From a bacterium 1XD21-70 (GTDB taxonomy: Bacteria; Bacillota; Clostridia; Lachnospirales; Lachnospiraceae): a DNA stretch of 64,000 bases. Positions 1 to 10,000 of the stretch are shown here, piece by piece (the first letter of the stretch is position 1; each line of letters begins with the position of its first letter). A program made the position numbers and the translations under genes. Below the pieces are notes generated by a model that was not told the DNA's origin, did not search any database, and saw only the letters and a list, made by a program, of their open reading frames with translations. The stretch spans positions 124,001-188,000 of the forward strand of contig RAYB01000002.1 in NCBI GenBank assembly GCA_003669055.1, in the 5' to 3' direction.

Positions 1-497
1 AATTCTTCCTCTGAGACACTGTTGGCAATAAAATGATTGGGCACCGGGATGTGGAACGCAACAACCGCCTGCTTCACATCCTCCCTGGCAAGGACTTCCT
101 CAAGCAGAGAAAGCCCCTCCTCTTCAAACCTGCGGGCGGCATTGTCTAACACCACCACGGCAAAATGTTCTGTCAGCAAGGCATAGTTCTTCCGCCCGAA
201 ATAATCTGTATAATCCCCTGTGTCATGGTTCCCCCTCAGGCAGTACACATCATTTTCTGCCAGGCTCTCTGTGATCATCTGGATCCTCTGATAGTAATGC
301 TTCGTCCCTGCCGGTACCAAATCCCCCACAATCAGGGTGATATCGTCCTTGCTGCTCTCCTCTAAAGCGCCTGCATACACCTTCATATTGTATGTCCCCA
401 GCCCCTCGCACCCCGGATCCCCGATCACCCCTATGGAGTGCACACCTGGAAGGTGTATAATCGGCTCTGTTACTTTGATCATCTTTTCTGCATTCAT
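1..497 (-). CDS. Metallophosphoesterase (calcineurin-like), C-terminus cut off by the window edge
   Basis: Reading the minus strand from ATG at 497 gives 165 codons without a stop before the window ends, so only the N-terminal part is present. The protein has VGDL and RGNHD motifs, the second and third metal-binding blocks of calcineurin-like phosphoesterases, followed by a later AFHIP segment that fits the next histidine block. The usual first block (DxH) is replaced by IGDPG, so the first metal site may be unusual. A GGAG ribosome site lies about 10 bases upstream of the ATG. The substrate cannot be told from the sequence. Confidence 0.8.
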   Translation of the reverse strand, partial: MNAEKMIKVTEPIIHLPGVHSIGVIGDPGCEGLGTYNMKVYAGALEESSKDDITLIVGDLVPAGTKHYYQRIQMITESLAENDVYCLRGNHDTGDYTDYFGRKNYALLTEHFAVVVLDNAARRFEEEGLSLLEEVLAREDVKQAVVAFHIPVPNHFIANSVSEEE

Positions 498-677
498 AAT
501 TGTTGGTCTCCGTTTTTTAGTGTTACCGCTTTATCGATATTTTCCGCTTGGCATTTGCAAAATCCGCCTTTTTGTTTTTGTGTTTCTCATTATAACACAA
601 TTCTAAAGGCGTGGAAATAGGGAACTTTACCGGACCGGTTTCATCCGCCCCCGCAGCCGGAGACTCTATAAAAATAG

Positions 678-710
678 AGTGGAAAATTTGTTTTCTGCAA
701 CTTTTCCACT
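678..710 (-). terminator. Rho-independent terminator of the PTS operon
   Basis: A 9-bp inverted repeat (AGTGGAAAA / TTTTCCACT) lies just downstream of the PTS IIA gene on the minus strand and is followed by a T-rich run. Confidence 0.6.
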
Positions 711-743
711 CTTCCTGGCTAAAACCTTTCCCTACATTCTACG

Positions 744-1058
744 CTACGACGCCATTTTTTTATAAACCTCAATCAGCTCCTCCGCCAAAACCCGGAAGGT
801 TTCTGCACTCATCAGCTGGTCTTCTGCGTGCATGAGGATAAGGCCGGATTCCTCCAGTTTTCCGTTGGCATCCAGTGTCAAGAGGTCTGCATGGATGTGG
901 TGGCCCTGGGTATAGGCTTCATCGCCCTGCCTGATTTGTTCCTGCGCGTCTTCAAAATCTCCTTTTTTCGCGCACTGCACGGCATTGATAAAGCATGATC
1001 TTGCCGTGCCCACATAAGTAATAATCCCAAAACATGCGGTTTCAAATTCTGCGGTCAT
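744..1058 (-). CDS. PTS lactose/cellobiose family IIA component
   Basis: This 104-residue soluble phosphotransfer protein passes phosphate from HPr to the IIB partner during beta-glucoside uptake. The length fits the lactose/cellobiose IIA family (about 100-105 aa). The active histidine is His77 in the motif LILMHAEDQLM, with the nearby Asp80 that binds metal in family members. A GGAGG ribosome site precedes the ATG at 1058. It is the last gene of a minus-strand cluster with IIC 12 bases upstream, then IIB and a 6-phospho-beta-glucosidase. A terminator hairpin follows. Confidence 0.93.
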   Translation of the reverse strand: MTAEFETACFGIITYVGTARSCFINAVQCAKKGDFEDAQEQIRQGDEAYTQGHHIHADLLTLDANGKLEESGLILMHAEDQLMSAETFRVLAEELIEVYKKMAS

Positions 1059-1070
1059 TTTGTCCTCCTT

Positions 1071-2384
1071 TTACCATTCATCGTCCTGTGCTTCTTGTTC
1101 TGCTTTTGCTTCTTCCACCAGGTTCAGCTTATCGACCCTCCGCACAAACGGAAAATAAACCAGGAAGGATAAGCTGAGGATTATCAGCTGCAAAAGCGCT
1201 GTGCGCCAGCCCCCGATCAGAAATCCCGAGATAATCGGCGGGCATGTCCAGGGAACCTGGACGGCGCCGTAGAGCGGGCAAAGCCCGGTGTAGAGCGCCA
1301 CATACTGGAGCACACAGGCAATCACAGGCATGGCGATAAACGGGAATGCCAGCATGGGGTTCATAACAATGGGAATACCGAACAAAATCGGTTCGTTAAT
1401 ATTAAACAATGCGGGCACCATTTCCAGCCTTCCCAGTGTTTTTAACTGCTTGGATTTTGCAAAGAAGAACATGTAAATCACAAGCCCGATGGTAATTCCC
1501 GCACCGGTGGTATTGATAAACTGGTCTAAAAACTGCATGGTTACAATGTGGCCTCCGTTTTTGACCGTCAGTTCGATCCCCTTATCAATCAAAGCCTGGT
1601 TTTCCAGGCCATTGGCCTGGAGAATGCCGGTCATAATGCCTCCGACGATGGTCGAGCCGTGGACGCCGAAGAACCATAAAAACGGGGTCAAAAAACACAT
1701 CAGGACGGCTCCGCCAATGGAGTCTGTCATGCTCTGGAGAGGCGTCTGAATCACATTGTAAATCCCTTCCATCGCCGTCATATGGAATCCCATGGAAAAA
1801 ATCCCGTGGACAACGGTTGCTCCGGTCACGATGACGGCTCCGGGAACCAGCGCCGAGAAGGCATTGGATACCCCGTCAGGGACACCTGCCGGCATCTTGA
1901 TTTTAATATTCCTTTTCAGAAACCAGCAGTAGACATAGGCCACAATCAGCCCTACAATAATTGCGCCCACCATGCCTTTTCCCGCTGTCCAGCTTTTATC
2001 GATAATACCCCCCACTACGTCTCCGCCTTCTGTTACAATCGATGCCGGTGTCATCATAATAAAGACCCCAAGAGCAACGATTGCCCCGCTTAGCGGCTCC
2101 TGCCCCTCTAATTTGATATAGTTATAGGAAATGCCAAGAACGGCTATCATGGCACTGATATTAAAGGTTGCGCCGTTTGCCTGTTCCAGCACTGCCTTTA
2201 TGCCTGTCTGTTCCAGCATGTTTACAACTGCAGGAACCGGGAAGTTGGTAATGATCAGAAATACGGAACCTACGATCAGCAGCGGCATGGAATAGACCAT
2301 GCCATCCTTAATTGCCTGTATCCCTTTCGTATTAACAAACGCCATAATCCTGGGGATTATTTTGTCATTCATTAACTGTTTCAT
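1071..2384 (-). CDS. PTS cellobiose family IIC membrane component
   Basis: This 437-residue, strongly hydrophobic protein is the sugar-translocating channel of the PTS. It has about ten membrane segments and the family hallmark NEPILFGIPIVMNPM near residue 330, where the glutamate contacts the sugar, plus GVHGSTIVGGIMTG near residue 240. Length is normal for cellobiose/lichenan-type IIC. It lies between the IIB gene (33 bases upstream) and IIA (12 bases downstream), so a complete IIA-IIB-IIC set is present as separate polypeptides. Substrate is probably cellobiose or another beta-glucoside, inferred from the GH1 neighbour. Confidence 0.93.
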   Translation of the reverse strand: MKQLMNDKIIPRIMAFVNTKGIQAIKDGMVYSMPLLIVGSVFLIITNFPVPAVVNMLEQTGIKAVLEQANGATFNISAMIAVLGISYNYIKLEGQEPLSGAIVALGVFIMMTPASIVTEGGDVVGGIIDKSWTAGKGMVGAIIVGLIVAYVYCWFLKRNIKIKMPAGVPDGVSNAFSALVPGAVIVTGATVVHGIFSMGFHMTAMEGIYNVIQTPLQSMTDSIGGAVLMCFLTPFLWFFGVHGSTIVGGIMTGILQANGLENQALIDKGIELTVKNGGHIVTMQFLDQFINTTGAGITIGLVIYMFFFAKSKQLKTLGRLEMVPALFNINEPILFGIPIVMNPMLAFPFIAMPVIACVLQYVALYTGLCPLYGAVQVPWTCPPIISGFLIGGWRTALLQLIILSLSFLVYFPFVRRVDKLNLVEEAKAEQEAQDDEW

Positions 2385-2417
2385 CTCTCATTTCCTTTCT
2401 GACATGCGTGTATTTCC

Positions 2418-2729
2418 CTATTTCCCTGCCGCCAGCTTAAAAGCAAACCGCAGGACACCCATCCCGTTGCACATCCCGTAATCCGCCATGGGAATCACGT
2501 CCACAGGAACCCCTCTCGCCCCGCATATTTCCCTGGCTTTGGAAAGCTGATACCCTACCTGCGGCCCCAAAAGCGCCACATCGGCCTCCCCGATCAGCCT
2601 TTCCATGTCAAGGATTGGATAGGCTTTGATATCCACTTCCTTTTCTTTTTCTTTTGCTGCCTCTTCCATCTTTTTTACAAGCAGGCTGGTTGACATTCCG
2701 TTTGCACAAAACAGTCTGATTTTTAACAT
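2418..2729 (-). CDS. PTS lactose/cellobiose family IIB component
   Basis: This 103-residue protein carries the phosphocysteine of the PTS relay. The N-terminus MLKIRLFCANGMSTSLL places the active cysteine at residue 8, exactly as in cellobiose IIB proteins, followed by the phosphate-loop residues GMSTS. The C-terminal half has the family's ALLGPQVGYQL segment. A strong AAGGAGG site precedes the ATG. It follows the GH1 gene by 74 bases and precedes IIC by 33. Confidence 0.93.
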   Translation of the reverse strand: MLKIRLFCANGMSTSLLVKKMEEAAKEKEKEVDIKAYPILDMERLIGEADVALLGPQVGYQLSKAREICGARGVPVDVIPMADYGMCNGMGVLRFAFKLAAGK

Positions 2730-2803
2730 TTTTATCCTCCTTCCTGATATTCCGGTTACTGTGAAAATCCCCTGCTGAATGGGTGGTTCAAAGTTCTGAC
2801 ATC

Positions 2804-4366
<1,563 letters not shown>

Positions 4367-4378
4367 TCATTTGTTACA

Positions 4379-4406
4379 TAAAAAAAACAGACAGGGATCC
4401 CATCTG
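4379..4406 (-). terminator. Rho-independent terminator after the RpiR pair
   Basis: Near-palindrome CAGATGGGATCCCTGTCTG read on the minus strand, followed at once by eight T residues. It separates the RpiR genes from the GH1-PTS genes. Confidence 0.65.
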
Positions 4407-4464
4407 CTTTCTGCCGCTTTTTTTGTCCATAGATTTATCGTTTATGGTATTGTTGCCCTTAGTA

Positions 4465-5211
4465 CTATTGCTTTTGGAATCCTAGTATTTCGCTGGTTAG
4501 GGTTTCCAACAGGTATACCAGGGGAATCTGTGAAACCAGTTCTGTGCGTCCATGCCGGGAAATCCTGGAAATTTCCGGCATATAACAGGAGAAATTCACA
4601 TCCGACATCCGTGCAATGGGGCAATGTTCCGTATTTGTAACACTGATCAGGGGTGCGCCAGCCTTTTTGTAACGATTGGTCAGGGAAACCATCTCCTCGC
4701 CGTCTCCCTGGGAGGAAAGGATAAGGACTGCCGGTTTTGTCTCTCCTTTTGGGCAGGCACTTCCCCACCCTTCTTCTGCGGTGAAAGCCGCTTTGCCAAT
4801 GCCGGAAAATAAATATGCCCCATAGAGGATGAAGGGCCTGCTCTCCCGGTTTCCCGACAGGATGATCTGGCCTGCATCTGCACAGATTTTTGCGGCCTGT
4901 GCCATTTTGTCTGTGAACTGGCTGTCTTTTGCAGCCAGTTTCATATACCGGATGGCCGGGTCAGCATCAAAGCTTCCGTTGCGGCTGGGCGTATCCAGTT
5001 CCTGCCGGATCCGGTATTTCAGTTCGCTATACCCGGAACATCCGGCTTTTTCGCAGAAGCGCAGGACGGTTGTGGTCGATACCCCGGCGCTTTCTGCGAT
5101 CTGCCGGATATTCATTTCCGGCACAGCATCCAAATGGGATGCGATAAAATTGTAAACCCTGAATTCGCCAGGATTCATTTTCCTGAGCTGTTCGTAAGAA
5201 AAAACCGGCAT
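4465..5211 (-). CDS. RpiR/MurR-family transcriptional regulator (first of a tandem pair)
   Basis: This 248-residue regulator has an N-terminal HTH_6 domain (residues 1-75, with GVSTTTVLRFCEKAGCSGYSE as the recognition region) and a C-terminal SIS sugar-phosphate-binding domain (about 100-240, with LILSSQGDGEEMVSL as the phosphate loop). Such proteins sense phosphosugars and control sugar catabolism genes, here presumably the GH1-PTS operon immediately downstream. A GGGAGG site precedes the ATG. It follows the second RpiR gene by 15 bases, so the two are probably co-transcribed. Confidence 0.88.
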   Translation of the reverse strand: MPVFSYEQLRKMNPGEFRVYNFIASHLDAVPEMNIRQIAESAGVSTTTVLRFCEKAGCSGYSELKYRIRQELDTPSRNGSFDADPAIRYMKLAAKDSQFTDKMAQAAKICADAGQIILSGNRESRPFILYGAYLFSGIGKAAFTAEEGWGSACPKGETKPAVLILSSQGDGEEMVSLTNRYKKAGAPLISVTNTEHCPIARMSDVNFSCYMPEISRISRHGRTELVSQIPLVYLLETLTSEILGFQKQ

Positions 5212-5226
5212 GGAATACCTCCCTTT

Positions 5227-5955
5227 TCAGCTTTGCTGATTGTTGTATAGTTTTTTTGCCAGGGTTTCCATAATATACAGCACAGGGACTTGTGTCGTTA
5301 CATTTCTTTCGTTGACCATCCTTTCTGTGACATGGTAGGAAATATTGCAGTCTGCCATTTTTGCCAGGACGGAGTTGGCATTGTTGGTAATGGAGATCAT
5401 GGGGCAGCCCCTCTGATGGAGATGGGATGCGATATAGAGTGTCTGCCTGGTCATCCCGGACTCGGACAAAACGATCATAACCGTGCCTTCGGACGGGTTC
5501 TGAAGGATGGGCAGCCATGGATCGTCGATAAACAGGCTGAAATGCCCCACATTGGAGAAATACCTTGCCCCATATTTTCCCAGGATCCCGGAGGTGCCTA
5601 TGCCGATAAACAGAATGCATTTTGACCGGGCAAGATATTCCTGTGCTTTGTTCAGGCTTTCCTGAAAGTCCTGGGAACGGATTGTGGCGATAAAACTCTG
5701 CAATTCGGTATCTTTCTCGTCTTTTAGTCCCTCCTGCTTTCCTTCCAGGTATTCTTTGTACCTGATCTTGAATTCGCTGTAGCCCTTTGCCCCGCATTTC
5801 CTGCAAAAGCGCAGGATCGTTGCCGTTGAAACATGAGCCATGGCTGCTAATTCTTGGATTGTTGTCTTAGGGATTTGTTTTTTGTTTTTTACAATACAGT
5901 CGTAAACTGCGAAATCGAGTTCGGTAAACCGTTCCATTACTTCTTTTGTAAACAT
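5227..5955 (-). CDS. RpiR/MurR-family transcriptional regulator (second of a tandem pair)
   Basis: A 242-residue HTH_6 plus SIS protein. The HTH is at residues 1-75 with HVSTATILRFCRKCGAKGYSE; the SIS domain has ILFIGIGTSGILGKYGA and MIVLSESGMTRQTL. The frame opens at 6039 but the ATG at 5955, with a GGGGGTGG site 7 bases upstream and a typical MFTKEVMERF start, is preferred. It differs clearly from the downstream RpiR, so the pair is not a recent duplication. It probably helps control the beta-glucoside genes. Divergent to it lies the NADAR-Nudix gene. Confidence 0.88.
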   Translation of the reverse strand: MFTKEVMERFTELDFAVYDCIVKNKKQIPKTTIQELAAMAHVSTATILRFCRKCGAKGYSEFKIRYKEYLEGKQEGLKDEKDTELQSFIATIRSQDFQESLNKAQEYLARSKCILFIGIGTSGILGKYGARYFSNVGHFSLFIDDPWLPILQNPSEGTVMIVLSESGMTRQTLYIASHLHQRGCPMISITNNANSVLAKMADCNISYHVTERMVNERNVTTQVPVLYIMETLAKKLYNNQQS

Positions 5956-6214
5956 AATTGGCCACCCCCCATGGTGTCTTTTGGCAGGAAAGCTTTGTGC
6001 TCTTGGCTTTACTATACATGCCCGGCTTCTGTTTCGCAACTACTTTTTTTCCTTCTTGGCCTTTTACTTACTTCCGTTTGCCTTCCCCATATTTCCACAT
6101 GATTTTCTTTAAAAACCAAGGCCTTCTTAATATCCCATGATCCCGGGTCCGGCTGGCCGTGCCCTTGCCCACAAAGGATGCCCCCTGTGGACAAAGAGCC
6201 GCAAAAAACAGCTA

Positions 6215-6243
6215 TTGACATTTTCCTTAAACCCTTTTATAAT
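6215..6243 (+). promoter_or_regulatory. Consensus sigma-A promoter of the NADAR-PARG genes
   Basis: TTGACA at 6215-6220, a 17-base spacer, and TATAAT at 6238-6243: a perfect match to the vegetative consensus, about 125 bases before the ATG at 6370. The rest of the 5956-6369 gap shows no gene. Confidence 0.85.
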
Positions 6244-6278
6244 ATTGACTTATAGATAATATCAGAATGATAATATCA
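6239..6278 (+). repeat. Direct repeats overlapping and following the -10 box, candidate operator
   Basis: GATAATATCA occurs exactly at 6255-6264 and 6269-6278, 14 bases apart, with a looser copy (ATAATATTGA) at 6239-6248 over the -10 box. The position fits repression by a DNA-binding protein. The NrtR-like C-terminal domain of the downstream fusion is a candidate (inference). Confidence 0.5.
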
Positions 6279-6369
6279 ATATAAACATTAGCTTATACAT
6301 CAGATTGCCCGCCACTCCCCTCAGTGGGCAAAGGGTATTGATCACCAAAAGCATCCAGGAGGATTTTTC

Positions 6370-7815
6370 ATGTATTATAATTTAGAAGAACTAAAAAAAG
6401 CCTACAACGCAGGCGAAACACTAAAATACCTTTTTTTCTGGGGGCATACCCCTGCTGCTGACGGGCACATATCCGAATCCTGCCTCAGCCAATGGTGGCC
6501 ATGCCGCTTCCAGGTGGAAGGGGTCTCTTATTGCTGTGCGGAACAATTCATGATGGCCGAAAAGGCAAGGATGTTTGGCGATGAGGAGATGCTCGCAAAA
6601 ATCATGGAATCCTCCTATCCCAAGGAGATGAAAGCCTACGGGCGGGCAGTGAAAAACTTTGACAAAGAGTGCTGGGATTTTCGGTGCTATGACATCGTAA
6701 AGCAGGGGAACCTCGCAAAATTTTCCCAGAACCCGGAACTTCTGGAATTTTTAAAAGGTACCCGGCGGCGGATCCTGGTGGAAGCCAGCCCCAGGGACCG
6801 GATCTGGGGCATCGGAATGGGCAAAAGCAACCCGGATGCCCTCTGCCCCCTCAAGTGGCGGGGAACCAACCTGCTGGGCTTTGCACTGACCGAAGTGCGG
6901 GATCTTCTCCTGGCTGCAGATGCCGCCCCCCAGGCTCCCGGGCAGCCGCCTGCCCCCGAGCCGTTGAGAGACCGGGACGGCCTGACGGAAGCCGAATTCC
7001 TGGCAGCCTACCAGCCTGGTGATTACAAAAGACCCTCTGTAGCCACAGATATGGTCATTTTTACCGTGACTGACGAAGATGAAGGAAATTACCGCAAGCT
7101 GCCGGAAAAGGAACTGCGCCTTCTGCTGATCCGCCGCGGCGGCCATCCCTACCTTGGCTGCTGGGCTTTGCCCGGAGGCTTTGTCCGCCCCACAGAGACA
7201 ACCGAGCAGGCCGCTGCCAGAGAATTGATGGAGGAGACCGGGGTCGGCCAGGTATACTTAGAGCAGCTTTATACCTTTAGCCAGCCGGGGAGGGATCCCC
7301 GCACCTGGGTCATGAGCTGCTCCTACATGGCACTCATCGACAGCAGCCGCGTCCAGGTCCAGGCCGGTGACGACGCCGACCAGGCGGCCTGGTTTAAGCT
7401 GGCCTGCCGGATGCGCAGCCGGCAAAACGGCCGGGAATTATGGGAACTGGAACTGTCCCATGGCAGCACCATCCTGAAAGCCCTGCTGGAAAAAGAAGAA
7501 AAGGAAACCTTTTCCCAATGCCGGATCCTGGAAAACGACGGCCTTGCCTTTGACCACGCACGCATTGTGGCCTACGGCCTGGAGCGCCTGCGGGGAAAGC
7601 TTAAATATACTGACCTGGCCATCCACCTGATGCCGGAGTACTTTACGCTGACCCAATTGCAGCAGGTCTATGAGGTCGTGCTAGACCAGGAACTGCCCAC
7701 GGCAGCATTCCGGCGCAAAGCCATAACCATGGTGGAAGAAACAGAACAGTTTACAGAAAATGCCGGGCACCGCCCCTCCAGGCTTTACAAAAAAAACCCG
7801 GGGAAACAGCAATAA
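6370..7815 (+). CDS. NADAR-Nudix-NrtR three-domain fusion protein
   Basis: This 481-residue protein joins three domains linked to ADP-ribose. Residues 1-180 form a NADAR/YbiA-type domain (FFWG, AEQFMMAEKARMFGD, KFSQN, EASPRDRIWGIG), a family shown elsewhere to cleave ADP-ribose from guanine or riboflavin intermediates. A Pro/Ala linker (183-200) leads to a Nudix domain with a perfect box GX5EX7REUXEEXGU at residues 270-292. Residues about 395-480 resemble the winged helix of NrtR, a repressor of NAD genes that binds ADP-ribose through a Nudix-like domain. Whether the Nudix part hydrolyses, senses, or does both is open. An AGGAGG site precedes the ATG. A PARG-type gene follows after 16 bases. 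Confidence 0.88.
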   Translation: MYYNLEELKKAYNAGETLKYLFFWGHTPAADGHISESCLSQWWPCRFQVEGVSYCCAEQFMMAEKARMFGDEEMLAKIMESSYPKEMKAYGRAVKNFDKECWDFRCYDIVKQGNLAKFSQNPELLEFLKGTRRRILVEASPRDRIWGIGMGKSNPDALCPLKWRGTNLLGFALTEVRDLLLAADAAPQAPGQPPAPEPLRDRDGLTEAEFLAAYQPGDYKRPSVATDMVIFTVTDEDEGNYRKLPEKELRLLLIRRGGHPYLGCWALPGGFVRPTETTEQAAARELMEETGVGQVYLEQLYTFSQPGRDPRTWVMSCSYMALIDSSRVQVQAGDDADQAAWFKLACRMRSRQNGRELWELELSHGSTILKALLEKEEKETFSQCRILENDGLAFDHARIVAYGLERLRGKLKYTDLAIHLMPEYFTLTQLQQVYEVVLDQELPTAAFRRKAITMVEETEQFTENAGHRPSRLYKKNPGKQQ

Positions 7816-7831
7816 GAAAGGAATCGGAAAA

Positions 7832-8701
7832 ATGGATCGGAAAGCAATCGCCAGGGAAACCTTAGAAATCATGAAACAGGGCTATTATCTGCTGCCGCCG
7901 GGAGCCCCTGGCCTGGCGCCGGGGGATATTATCCCAAAACGGATTGCCGTCGCAGAAGATATGAAATACTCTGTAGAAAACAGCCTGCTCCTTTCCCCGT
8001 CCCAGGGGGAAGCCCTGCTGAAAAAATACGAAAGAAACCGCCTCCCGCCACAAAGCCTCCAGGCCATCCGGGATAAAACCGTGACAAAAAACCTCGCCAC
8101 CGTGGCCGCCATCCGCAGGCTGCACGCAGAGGGCAAAGACAAGATCGGCGTCCTCAACTTTGCCAGTGCCAAGAATCCCGGCGGCGGCTTCCTAAACGGC
8201 GCCATGGCGCAGGAGGAAAGCCTGGCCGCCTCCGGCACACTCTACCGGGCATTGGTAAGCCATGAGGAATATTACCGCGAAAACCGGGCATCGCGCTCCA
8301 TGATGTATCTGGACTACGCAATCTACGCCCCGGATGTGCTCTTCTTCCGTGACGGGAGTTTCCGCCTGGTAGCGGATCCGGTAAAGGCCTCGGTGCTCAC
8401 CCTCCCGGCCGTCAATATGGGCCAGGTTTTGCAAAAAGGTGAGGATGCCGAAAAAGCCGAGGCCGTCATGCGGCGGCGGATGAAGCTGGCCCTGTGCATC
8501 TTTGCCGAACAGGGCGCCAAGCATCTGGTACTGGGAGCCTACGGCTGCGGCGTATTTCGCAATGACCCCCAAAAGGTGGCCGCATGGTGGCAGGAACTTC
8601 TGGCAGAAGGGATGGGCAGCTGCTTTGGCACCATCTTCCATGCCGTGCTGGACCGTTCCCCCCGCCAGGCCTGTATCCGGGCATTTGAGGAGATCGGTTA
8701 A
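7832..8701 (+). CDS. Bacterial-type PARG / TIGR02452 macrodomain protein
   Basis: This 289-residue protein carries the poly(ADP-ribose) glycohydrolase signature GGG-X7-QEE at residues 117-129 (GGGFLNGAMAQEE), with the preceding VLNFASAKNP strand and the later VLGAYGCGVFRND macrodomain block. Family members remove ADP-ribose from modified targets. The start at 7832 has an AAAGGAA site; the frame opens earlier at 7760 but that would overlap the fusion gene. It lies 16 bases after the NADAR-Nudix gene and is surely co-transcribed. It ends 4 bases before the convergent GNAT gene, with no clear terminator between them. Confidence 0.9.
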   Translation: MDRKAIARETLEIMKQGYYLLPPGAPGLAPGDIIPKRIAVAEDMKYSVENSLLLSPSQGEALLKKYERNRLPPQSLQAIRDKTVTKNLATVAAIRRLHAEGKDKIGVLNFASAKNPGGGFLNGAMAQEESLAASGTLYRALVSHEEYYRENRASRSMMYLDYAIYAPDVLFFRDGSFRLVADPVKASVLTLPAVNMGQVLQKGEDAEKAEAVMRRRMKLALCIFAEQGAKHLVLGAYGCGVFRNDPQKVAAWWQELLAEGMGSCFGTIFHAVLDRSPRQACIRAFEEIG

Positions 8702-8705
8702 AAGG

Positions 8706-9491
8706 TCATGGCTGCCCGCCGCCATTCATCCCATTGACAAATGAACTGCCCTTCACCGTCAGTTCCACCCAGGCCGGCCGAAACCCGCTCTTGATTGCAT
8801 TGCGGACAGATTTGATGTTAGACCATGCGGCACAATAAAACGGAACCTTATCCCGCTCCAAAATTTCAAGCGCCAATCGGCTGGTAAGGCAGGAGGCCAC
8901 CTGCTGCCTCCGGTATCCAGGGAGCACATCCACCCCGATCTGCCACATGGCCTTACCGTCTGCCGAGCAGCCTGCCAAGCCGATTAACCTTGTGCCGTCA
9001 TATGCCCCTACCCCCAAAACATCCAGTTCCTTCCGCTTTTTACACAGCGCATTGCCCCACTCCTCTTTATATAGTTCTGCAAAATCACACGGATGCAACA
9101 CCCTCTGCTCGTAAGGGCAGCCCAAAGCCTTTAAGTGCTCCAAATCCGGCAGAAAATACTCTGCCATAAAGCAAACCCTCAGCCCCTCTTTCTGCATTGC
9201 ATCATTGAGGACATGCAGGCCTGGGGTCTCAAAACAATGTTCAACAGAAAACCTTCCCAGATAATCCGATACCATGCCATGGTATTTCTCATTGATGGAA
9301 GCAACAATATTATTCCCGTACGAAATCAGGCTGCAATCAAAGGGGAGTTCCAAATAACTCCTTGCATCAGGGTTCACACAGGAGGTGACTATGACATTCT
9401 CCTCCCGCATAAAGTCCTCAGCTTTACAATTCGCATCCACCGCCGACTGTTCCATCGCGATTTGCAGTATACTTTTGTTTGTAAAACCCAT
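8706..9491 (-). CDS. GNAT-family N-acetyltransferase
   Basis: A 261-residue protein whose C-terminal third is a GNAT fold: IGVDVLPGYRRQQVASCLTS matches the acetyl-CoA pyrophosphate-binding motif (V-x-P-x-x-[RQ]-x-x-G/A), followed by AAWSNIKSVRNAIKSGFRP, the usual N...A...GF block. The N-terminal 130 residues are a poorly conserved substrate region. The ATG at 9491 with an AAAGGGG site is chosen over the longer frame. Substrate unknown. The glyoxalase-fold gene lies 28 bases upstream on the same strand. Confidence 0.8.
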   Translation of the reverse strand: MGFTNKSILQIAMEQSAVDANCKAEDFMREENVIVTSCVNPDARSYLELPFDCSLISYGNNIVASINEKYHGMVSDYLGRFSVEHCFETPGLHVLNDAMQKEGLRVCFMAEYFLPDLEHLKALGCPYEQRVLHPCDFAELYKEEWGNALCKKRKELDVLGVGAYDGTRLIGLAGCSADGKAMWQIGVDVLPGYRRQQVASCLTSRLALEILERDKVPFYCAAWSNIKSVRNAIKSGFRPAWVELTVKGSSFVNGMNGGGQP

Positions 9492-9519
9492 CTTTTCCCC
9501 TTTCCATCCTGGCCTTCTC

Positions 9520-9882
9520 CTACATCGGTGTCCCCACCTCAATCAGGTTCCCGTCCGGGTCATAAAAGCGGACGGCCTTCTGCCCCCAGGAATGCTCTGT
9601 CAGGCAGTTTACAACCTCCACCGGCTCCGGATAATTTTCCAGTTTCCGGATAAAACCTTCGAGATCTGCCTCCTCAAAATACAGTTCTGCGGCATTGTTG
9701 CGCGGGATAATCTCTTTTCCTAAAAATTTTTCCCATATTCTGGCATCCTGGAGAACCAGCCCCTCTGTCAAAATCACATTGCCTTCCTGATCCAGGATCA
9801 CATCCAGCCCGAACAGCCTCTTATAAAATGCCTTGGATCGCTCCATATCCTTTGTCACAATCAGCACATTTTTTAATTTCAT
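9520..9882 (-). CDS. Glyoxalase/bleomycin-resistance fold (VOC) protein
   Basis: A 120-residue single-domain VOC protein with the paired beta-alpha-beta-beta-beta modules: VLIVTKDMERSKAFYKRLFG at the N-terminus and QKAVRFYDPDGNLIEVGTPM at the C-terminus. The final glutamate of NLIEVG is the usual metal ligand of the family, and members bind small molecules or act as metal-dependent lyases or dioxygenases. The start is ATG at 9882; the longer frame to 10167 overlaps the next gene and is not supported. Substrate cannot be inferred. Confidence 0.85.
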   Translation of the reverse strand: MKLKNVLIVTKDMERSKAFYKRLFGLDVILDQEGNVILTEGLVLQDARIWEKFLGKEIIPRNNAAELYFEEADLEGFIRKLENYPEPVEVVNCLTEHSWGQKAVRFYDPDGNLIEVGTPM

Positions 9883-9923
9883 CCCCTGCTTTGCTCCCCT
9901 CCCGCATAAAATATCCCTAACCC

Positions 9924-9985
9924 AAAAACTGCCCGGCCGTATATCTGCAGTGGCCATCCACCAGATACGGGTCGGGCGGTTTTTA
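9924..9985. terminator. Long bidirectional hairpin terminator
   Basis: Arms AAAAACTGCCCG...CGTAT..CTG and CAGATACG...CGGGCGGTTTTT pair over about 20 bases with few mismatches, between the small protein gene (10001) and the VOC gene. Confidence 0.7.
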
Positions 9986-10000
9986 TAAACATCGCTTGGA

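Noticed and set aside
6370-8701. A DarT-DarG or DarT-NADAR toxin-antitoxin module
   Set aside because: No DarT-like ADP-ribosyltransferase gene is seen beside the NADAR or PARG genes in this window.
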